64,000 bases of DNA. Source: Puccinia triticina (Eukaryota > Basidiomycota > Pucciniomycetes > Pucciniales > Pucciniaceae). A program made the position numbers and the translations under genes. The first letter of the stretch is position 1. The number at the start of each line of letters is the position of its first letter. Location: contig NC_070567.1 in the NCBI RefSeq assembly GCF_026914185.1, positions 806,001 to 870,000 of the forward strand. Reading direction: 5' to 3'. The notes below the pieces were generated by a model. That model ran no database searches, was not told where the DNA came from, and was given only the letters and a program-made list of their open reading frames with translations. This document shows, piece by piece, positions 57,901-64,000 of the stretch.

Positions 57901-58373
57901 TGAAGGGTCAAGGAAACTCTCTGGATCTATGGTCTGACGCGAATTGGGGCGGAGAGCATGAGAGATCAACTTCTGGCTTTGTGATCAAGCACCTGGGCGA
58001 CTCTATAGCATGGGGAGCTAAACGTCAAACAGTAGTAGCCCTCTCGACATGCGCTGCGGAATATGTAGCCCTCTGGGACGGTTCCAAACACCTGGCAGGG
58101 ATCTCAATACTCCTTGAAGACTTACGACATCAGCTGAAAATGAACATTTTTTGCGACAATGAAGCGGCAATTCTGATAGCGGGCGACAATGCTTCAAAGA
58201 AAAGGACAAAATATCTAATGCGTGCTTTCTACTTCATTAATGATTTCATCCAAGAAAACAAAGTCAAGATTGCGTGGACAGACACTCATCACCAACAGGT
58301 GGACATATTCACCAAGAAACTAGGACCTAACAAGATGGACGCGGCAATAGCAAACCTAGGTCTGAGGGCGTGA
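54864..58373 (+). CDS. Copia Pol: zinc knuckle, protease, integrase, RT, RNase H
   Basis: The first ATG is at 54864, but the frame is coding from about 54690, so this start is probably not used alone. Domains in order: zinc knuckle CHYCKQNGHWHNNC near residue 133; protease LLDLGASTHVSG near 199; pre-integrase LWHRRLGHVSEE near 330; integrase core with RCDNAPEYTAS and SPEQNGEAERVNR near 455-500; RT with FDVSSAYLYSPIEEDV, MYGTKQAARCWW and the catalytic WLHVDDGF near 790-870; RNase H with LWSDANWGGEHERSTSG, VALSTCAAEY and FCDNEAA. All catalytic residues that I can check are present. The enzyme set could still act, although Gag is damaged. Confidence 0.92.
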   Translation: MQNSFTAPVGVDLKTFEFKVSQKLENANKTTVSDVMTVIQAALGKSQGKSAAVFEDLYVPMDLETIQAMRSAPACYAPPHRRQAPVNAAPNHPMTTQTPAPTQKPSLLIEKASAYREVPLNSYLTSTWGPRCHYCKQNGHWHNNCQIFWDDVDAGIIEPIHCDPPHQSSNHIPPDRPANQHNRLRQLDVPEVSDGKILLDLGASTHVSGSLDLYTSTEELDHPRKILLAVADCSVDVRLKGTIAIPTKQGAVTIENVFYCPGVDGVILLVGRLTSVGWELRFQGTEATLTSPSKVVFNTLYRNFCWFLSNLNQSLNLNKITQRPSFDPFLWHRRLGHVSEEVVRKYLKQHYPDEVEGKSWESFFCTQCAKSKSIDKKSPGGNSLIPRDEPLDLLVSNVAGPFSYDMSGKQYVLTMRDHASTYIWCDIMTERSEVLEKIMSWLHHLKNTFGRYPKNIRCDNAPEYTASLKKLLVPIGVLLAPVPPYSPEQNGEAERVNRTLGDMARTMLHESKMPWPYWSYAYCMAAHIHNRIPNKKIDSSPLTALYGIEIDPNVLYPFGADAIVHVPKEKRDKLSERAIAGKLIVYPMAGAGWLIHSNQNGRILHLTAVIFPEFQNLPVKKKQPKKTDLDFVLNQIVLKLGEEATNENAKAEEKAVANLPVNGDRRLPLNIRSALQSADSAVWRTAANYEIDKFTELDVWTPVDPFPGVKAPGCCWVFAIKDGILPGEPEIFRARYVAKGFNQVMGRDCNKTYAPTASLVTLRMLISLAIKYHYPIATFDVSSAYLYSPIEEDVYVQPPVEIRPELKGKIMKLNKAMYGTKQAARCWWKFFKSKMEDIGFVASELEQSLYVYRRGSGFIIIWLHVDDGFAVASSEDLMGELRTAMEKDMKIKWTDKVAKLVGINIKMKADAVELDQEKLANQIVNDYARPVFTQRSTLPDETLEIHSGEPVDQTAYWSILGSLMYLAASTRPDISYGVNLLARYSENPSQRHWKALDFLIGYLKRSASLKLTLKGQGNSLDLWSDANWGGEHERSTSGFVIKHLGDSIAWGAKRQTVVALSTCAAEYVALWDGSKHLAGISILLEDLRHQLKMNIFCDNEAAILIAGDNASKKRTKYLMRAFYFINDFIQENKVKIAWTDTHHQQVDIFTKKLGPNKMDAAIANLGLRA

Positions 58374-58381
58374 AGTTTACC

Positions 58382-58395
58382 AACTTGGGGGGGGG
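58382..58395 (+). other. Polypurine tract of the copia element
   Basis: An uninterrupted G run stands directly before the LTR start TGTTGGAGACC. Confidence 0.65.
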
Positions 58396-58723
58396 TGTTG
58401 GAGACCGGGGTAGCCAAGGTGGTAAACTTAACCTATCTAGAGTTTATTCATCTACATTATGCATGTACCAAAACATTGTACATACATGCATACTGCGGCT
58501 GCGCTTGTACTTAGTCTACCTCAGCTCGCCCGGTACCGGATCCTCTCTTTCCTCACCGAGATTGGATTTGATACCGTGCGAGGCTGACCTTACTGCAACG
58601 CATTTCTTTTCGTCAGGTATGAGCAATGTATACCAAGATTGGATTTGATACCGTGCAAGGCTGACCTTACCGCGACACATTTCTTTTTGTCAGATTTGCA
58701 TTCACTCCCCTGAGTGTCTTATA
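58396..58723 (+). repeat. 3' LTR of the copia element
   Basis: It begins TGTTGGAGACCGGGG after the purine tract and ends GAGTGTCTTATA, where identity with the 5' LTR stops. It is 328 bp and has the same internal tandem unit as the 5' copy. Confidence 0.8.
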
Positions 58724-60131
58724 CCAATCACCCACTTAGGGCTACCCCCATCACCCACTAGGGGAACTTGGCTATATAACCCGCTTCGTTTTGGCTCTTC
58801 TGTGCCACCCCTCAAGCCCACTTGATGTGCCCCCATCCCACCACTGCTGCAGCCTCTTCACCAACAACCATCACTCTCTGCTCATCTCCCCCTTGTCTTC
58901 CCCTCCGCTTCCTCCCTGATCCTCACTATACAAGCCCTCACCAAAGGTCATCCCGGATCCCCCCCCACCACATCTAATATGCCATCACTGGCTGAGCCCG
59001 CTGATTCACAAGTCTACTACTAACGGGGACCGTCTCAAAAGATATCACGGATCAGCTTCTAAATTACAGTTCAGCATCAATGTGCACAAGGCTACTGGAA
59101 TTCTTGTAGGCAACAACGAGGCACAACGACGAGCCCGCGGACGAATCCCTTTCGCCTAAACCAAGCTCAGAAGCTTGGAAGCTTGGAGGGGATGATGTGA
59201 AGCCCCGGCTTCCACTTAAAGCAACGGCCGCTCCTCCGGGTCATAAGGTATCGCCCTCTGCAGTCTCTTCTACACTTCTGGCCGCTCTCGGTCTTCTTTT
59301 CTTTGCTACTCTTAGTCAAATATCCTAGTCTGTTGTTCGCCGCTCTCGGCCCGATATCCCTTATGCAAGCCGTTTGCGGCCTTCTGTATTATCTCTCTTT
59401 CTCTTGTTATCTCGAAGCATGTACATTAGTTTACCAAATCCAGCCCGGACTTCTCCAAGTCCGGCCTTCCTTTGTATCTTCTCGAATCCCTCACGAGCTC
59501 ATCCAATGAGTCTCCTCTATTCTTATCTTCTCTCTATCTCTTCCTATTGTCGAGCCGTCTCATCCCTTGGTCTATAAATAGACCACCTTCTCCCTGCAAT
59601 GGATCAGCAACTAAGTTTGCTCACACCTTTCCCGCTCTTGAAACCGGCGAGCATCACAACGTGAGCCTCCTGCTATTTGCCTGCGGCTGCTCTGCTGGTC
59701 GTGGCCCCAGACCGCGGCGGTGACACCCTTGCTGTCGTCTCATTGCATTCTTGCCAGGCGCCGGGGGCGACGCAGGAGCGGCCCCCGGTGGACAGCCAGG
59801 CCTCACATGGCCACATGTACCGCGCCCTTCAAAACACCCTCCTCACACCCTTCCTCGGCATCCCCAACGTTCCTACACGGCGCGGTGTGGTAACCCTGTT
59901 CCCACTCATATCACCATTCTCATATCATACATATCCTTCACATATCAATCATTATTATTCCAGATTCAGATTCTACACCTCATTTTACCCCTAGTCACTC
60001 ACTCATACCACCCTGAAATTCCCTTTGGATCAGAAGTTATTAGCATATACAGTTTCATTGGTATTTTCCTGCTTCTCACATTTCATCTACATTACATATT
60101 CCAGTCATCATTACCATAGCTACATATATTA
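58724..60131. other. Gene-free, LTR-like promoter sequence
   Basis: CTATATAACCCGC near 58770 and GTCTATAAATAGACC near 59570 are TATA-like. A stretch from TGTGAAGCCCCGG (about 59196) to GAGCATCACA (about 59658) has TGTGA...TCACA ends and could be a solo LTR, but no target duplication or second copy supports it. Small frames have no motif. Confidence 0.4.
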
Positions 60132-60262
60132 CACATTACATAGTGCTCATCATTACTTCACTTCATCATTACATTACATAGTGCTCATCATTACTTCACT
60201 TCATCATTACATTACATAGTGCTCATCATTACTTCACTTCATCATTACATTTCATCATTGCT
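60132..60262. repeat. 38-bp tandem repeat, about 3.5 copies
   Basis: The unit ACATTACATAGTGCTCATC plus ATTACTTCACTTCATCATT repeats head to tail with almost no change. Confidence 0.85.
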
Positions 60263-61504
60263 CATCTTCAGACCTTGACACATTGTGCTCATCGTGATTT
60301 CCCCTTGTTGTATTTCCTCACATATATACTCCCCTCTAGATGTTGTATCCCCAGGGAGAGACATGCACATGCACTTTCTACCCCATACACCCTGTATGAC
60401 CTTTTCACCACACCATTAGATACACCTTCATCAGTACACATTTCACCACACCATTAGATAACATTGCCATTCACACATCTTATACACTTTCACACATACC
60501 AGAAATATATCCCCCTGCATATATCATTCACATTTGCACACCACCTTTCATCTTTTTCCCCACTACTCCTCCTCTCCTCCTCATACCCTACAGGTACAAG
60601 TAGTCAGCTCATAGTATTAGTCAGTCTAAGATCATAGTAGAAAAGCCACACCTTTCTTCTTTTTTCTTAGTGTTACACTCATCCCCAGCAGTATTAGTCA
60701 GGAAGGCAGCTCTTATATCAGCATCCTTGGCATAGCTTACATTAGTACTAGTGTAGTTATACATTTCCCTTCCCAGCTCTATTCTCCCATTTGAGTAGTT
60801 CTACAGCGGATGAGGACAGCATCAGGCGGACAGGGCCGACATCATGCGAACGACCTCAGCGGGCGTGCGCCCGTTGTGATTTTGCCACACGCCTCTGCGT
60901 CGCAAGTCATAGGTGTCGTCCAATGGTCGTATGGGGGGCGCCTGACCTGTATGACATATGAACGGTGGGTGGCGACGCCCAGCCTACATGTGGCAAAATC
61001 ACGACATGCAGGCGTAAATCTCTTGCAGAGGCAGCCGGGCGCCACGGAGGACGATCAGTGGGCGACCCACTTGTCCCGGTGTGTAAAGCCCAACAATGCG
61101 GCAAGGATAATGCCAGCGAGGTCGTCCGAGTTGAAACACTAGATGAGGTGGTCGAAGTGTCATCGCTCAACGCGCCCACGGAGTTTGAAAGATCGGTGGC
61201 CATCCCGTTCAATGGTCCGCCGGAACGTTGTCACTTAACAGCGGAGCTGCAGTCCGGAATTGGCAGCATTCACCACATCCATAATTGGAAACACACTTCA
61301 CAAATGGAAATGGAAACATCACAACATCAGTGCACAACCGTTACTTTGTTCGGTTATGACATGCAATCAGTTCATGTTCCATATCTAGGTGAGGTCATGA
61401 AATCTGAAGTTTTCAATTGTTATATCCGATCACACACAAAGGACACAAACTGATTGAGTAATCAGCTTAAACAATGATTAAACCGTTATCACTGATTACT
61501 CAAT
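60263..61504. other. Gene-free stretch
   Basis: The left part is C/T-rich, low-complexity DNA. The part at 60800-61200 is GC-rich with frames open on both strands but without a recognised domain. An inverted pair TGATTGAGTAATCAG / CTGATTACTCAATCAG lies near 61450-61508. Confidence 0.4.
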
Positions 61505-61689
61505 CAGTCAGCGCGGGGTGATAACTGCAGACGGCAACTATCAAAAAGGGTTGTTGTGGTGCAAGACCAAAGTGGCAACCAATATTGCAATTTGCCAATG
61601 GATGTGTCATCACATTTTCCTCAAACAGTCAAACATGGCATGCAGTTGTCAGACGTGTAGTGCTACTTCTTTCGGCTCGCACATCCTTT

Positions 61690-62090
61690 AACGTAAGTAA
61701 TGCACGCCAAAAAGGCAAATTTCTGTTCCGATAAGATGATGGAACTTTGTGCCGGTGCAAGGTGTCGGACATGGTGTAATGTCATAGATGACAAACATGT
61801 GCCGACCTCAAAATAGCAATGGAACACTCAAAGGTGACAAACCTTTTCAATTTCGAATGTGCAACAACACTTCAACAGGTACTTATCCGTTTCCGTCCAA
61901 AGTGCCAGTTTTGAATTGCGCAAACGCACCGGCAAGTGGAAAAGTAAGGGCCGGATATTACCAATGGCGATGCAAGGATGTGTCGGGAGTGGAGATTGGT
62001 TGTGGGGTTTGCTTCAATGTGTTGGCTGTTGTGTCTATTGCCGAAGCGGGTTGTGTTGCTGATGTGTTCGGGAGGCGGTATGCGAAGTGA
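61690..62090 (+). pseudogene. Possible remnant of a small cysteine-rich protein gene
   Basis: A frame starting MHAKKANFCSDKM near 61705 carries closely spaced cysteines (C-A-G-A-R-C-R-T-W-C) and ends at a TAG after VPTSK. One base over, the frame continues with FRMCNNTSTG, VLNCANAPASG, YYQWRCKD and IGCGVCFN, ending at 62090. Cysteine spacing and the Y-x-W-x-C style resemble small secreted proteins of rusts. I see no signal peptide, and the shift breaks the frame. Function unknown. Confidence 0.3.
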
Positions 62091-62919
62091 GTTGTCCTAC
62101 ATTGCAGGCGGTTTGCTATTTTTGGATGGAGTATTGAGTTGTAGCATGGAATTAGGTGCCATTTCTGGAATATCGTGCTGATGCATCAGGAAGTCAATGT
62201 GAAGAATTGTGCACTTGCTCGGATAATGTGTAACCGCGAAATTGTTTGCACAAGGCTATTGGATAAGACATTTGAACCGGGTTAGGACAGGTGCGGACGT
62301 TGATGGAAATAATTAGGAAGTGGCTTGAGACTGGGTAACCGGGAAGCCACCGAGAAACCGGACGCAAAAGGATATTTGAGGTGACTTTTGAACTTAGAAA
62401 AATGAGACCGGTGTTGGTGCCGGAGGAGGCAGCGAGGTGTGAAATATCTATTTTTCCATATGCGGTGTCCATCGTGAGTTTCGAATGGTCGGGAACTGCA
62501 TTTGGAAATGCGTTTGTACCGCTCATGCGGACGAGTAATAGCTGTGGTGGAGGAGCTCCCGGGCAGCGAATATAAAAAGGGGAGCCGCTGTCAGGATTAA
62601 GCCGGTAAGACCGCCGGGAGGTATTGATTGGCTCTTGCCGTGATTATCGTCCTCCCTGGCAGTGTCTCTGTTTAAGATCCTTTCATTACGTTAAAGCCTA
62701 CTTTTATTGCGCAGTATTTCGAAACCTTACATGGGGAAACGCTGCGCAAAAAAAGTGGTCATCGACGTAATTAAGGATTCTTAATAATAATAATCAATCC
62801 ACAAGGTTGCGCTAGAGTAGTCACGCATCCCGATATAGTTTCACGGCGGTATGCCAATCCTCTTGAGATTTTCATAAGGCACCAGGCCCCGAGACAGCGA
62901 GGACGAAAGGAAAGCTATA
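62091..62919. other. Gene-free stretch with TATA-like box
   Basis: GAATATAAAAAGGGGAGCC near 62568-62586 looks like a core promoter followed by leader sequence, perhaps of an LTR. No downstream coding region is seen in the window. Confidence 0.4.
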
Positions 62920-64000
62920 ATTGGTCAACAGGCACTTTGCCCCAAGAAAATTGGTAGAGAAAGATACAACAGGCGCTCAGCTAAAAGTCATCTTGCATCT
63001 TGGTTTCACATCGCGAAGACAACAGGCGCTCAGCCATAAGTCACCAGAATTTCTACAGGTCACGTCACCACAAGACTTTATTCTCCATCTGTCAACAGGT
63101 CATAGACCAATAGACGCCGAAACACACTTCATCCTTATCTTATAAAACTCACAGTCAGGTGTCGCTTCAGACCTGAGACCAAAAGCCAAGTAATATCATC
63201 CTTTGTCACAAACGCTCCCACGCTCCCAGTCAAGAGTCTTTGGAGATCCGCGACCCAAAGCCAACTATTTGCAAACTCATTTCATGCTCCTAGTCAAGTG
63301 TTGCATAAGACCTTAGACCCTAAGCATATCACCCGTCACAAGACAAAGTCTTTAGGTCATTTGACCGAAAGACAGAAAACATAACAGTTATTGGAACATA
63401 GTTGGTTACCACACGACCTGGTTTGTTAGTCACCATTAAGACTCTTCTTATTTAATCACCATACTTTTCGATGTCACCAGGTTAATAACCAACAGACGCA
63501 AATCACATCATCACATCTTCATTGTAATATCAGTCAACAGGTTGTTTTTGTACCGGAAAAGACTTCATTAGAACATCGAACTCAAGATCCATCATTTCAT
63601 AGATTAAAAAGTCAAATAGGTTGCGTAACCAAATGAGATTTTTACTCTTTGCTCAGCAGTTAACAGGCTAGCAGCCAAAAGACTTAGTCCGCAGATTCAC
63701 GACTCCAGATTGCATAACCACAATACTTTATTATTTGTCTGGCATCAGTCAGCATAAATCACAGCTCGCATCTCATTTATATTTCTCAGCTTCTTAGCTT
63801 ACAAGACTGTTCTTTCTAAAAACTCCATAAGTTGGAATAAGTTTATCCACAAGTCCTCGGATTATATAATCCACAGACCACAACACCGACAACGTCATTC
63901 TATCTATAAGTCATCAGGGTCCCCAGAGTCTATAATCCTTGGACCAAAGACCGATAAAGCCGTTTCAGAGATCATCAGACCAGCATAGTCCAGAGACCAG
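62920..64000. repeat. Degenerate ~60-75-bp tandem array running off the window
   Basis: CAACAGGT-, TCAAGTG- and AGACC-type motifs recur with loose spacing (for example near 62925, 63018, 63100, 63160, 63300, 63475, 63535 and 63610), each unit ending in an AAGTC/CATC-like part. The units are heavily diverged. No gene is seen. The array continues past base 64000. Confidence 0.5.

Larger units (their letters stand above)
53778..58723 (+). mobile_element. Ty1/copia retrotransposon, nearly complete
   Basis: The order is 5' LTR remnant, gag, a 1169-codon pol, a G-only polypurine tract and a 3' LTR. Pol has no internal stop. The 5' LTR lacks the first ~100 bases found in the 3' LTR, and gag is shifted one base against pol. 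Confidence 0.85.

Noticed and set aside
59196..59658. Solo LTR with TGTGA...TCACA ends
   Set aside because: Kept only as a remark: no target duplication, no second copy in the window and no primer-binding site nearby.

Overview
The window is a repeat-rich stretch of a fungal nuclear genome, most likely a rust fungus or close relative (Pucciniomycotina, Basidiomycota). The evidence is a few housekeeping genes cut by many short GT-AG introns of about 55-110 nt, a WOPR-type transcription factor, and a dense nested mix of Ty3/gypsy, Ty1/copia, Helitron, CACTA-like, MITE and other TIR elements. The lineage is inferred from gene style and repeat content; no species-level marker was identified. There is no sign of bacterial sequence, CRISPR, rRNA or a convincing tRNA.

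Bases 1-12,600 are almost all repeats. They hold the 3' part of a Ty3/gypsy element with its 3' LTR, a TIR element whose ends are hairpins (5935-6649), a striking 1.1-kb foldback block built of small palindromes (8128-9243), and an LTR-like tandem-repeat cluster (10416-10830). A WOPR (Gti1/Pac2/Ryp1-like) regulator gene follows at 12599-13952.

Bases 15,900-25,030 are a nest of insertions. A decayed minus-strand copia element with both LTRs (15925-21961) is split by a second copy of the hairpin-TIR element (17099-18188), which itself carries a captured copia RNase H fragment. A 2.9-kb CACTA-like non-autonomous element (22122-25025) lies next to it.

Bases 26,950-34,630 are the conserved gene island. 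It contains a spliced glutamine synthetase-fold enzyme (486 aa, 11 exons, minus), UMP-CMP kinase (202 aa, 4 exons, minus) with a small mitochondrial-type membrane ORF directly upstream, and, divergent from them, mitochondrial succinyl-CoA:3-ketoacid CoA transferase (536 aa, 8 exons, plus). Their exons join in frame with no internal stops, so they look functional. They cover nitrogen metabolism, pyrimidine nucleotide synthesis and ketone-body/acetoacetate metabolism; nothing suggests that they form one pathway.

Bases 34,900-58,730 return to mobile DNA: three short inverted-repeat elements, a 21-bp minisatellite inside a larger inverted repeat, a USP-like deubiquitinase ORF, a broken Helitron helicase with a recognisable Helitron 3' end, an intact eight-exon gene of unknown function (438 aa), a multi-exon CACTA/Tnp2-like transposase whose last exon carries an OTU cysteine-protease domain, a TIR element (52510-53414) and a nearly intact plus-strand copia element. 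Bases 58,730-64,000 hold no convincing complete gene; they contain LTR-like promoter sequence, tandem repeats and a possible remnant of a cysteine-rich protein gene.
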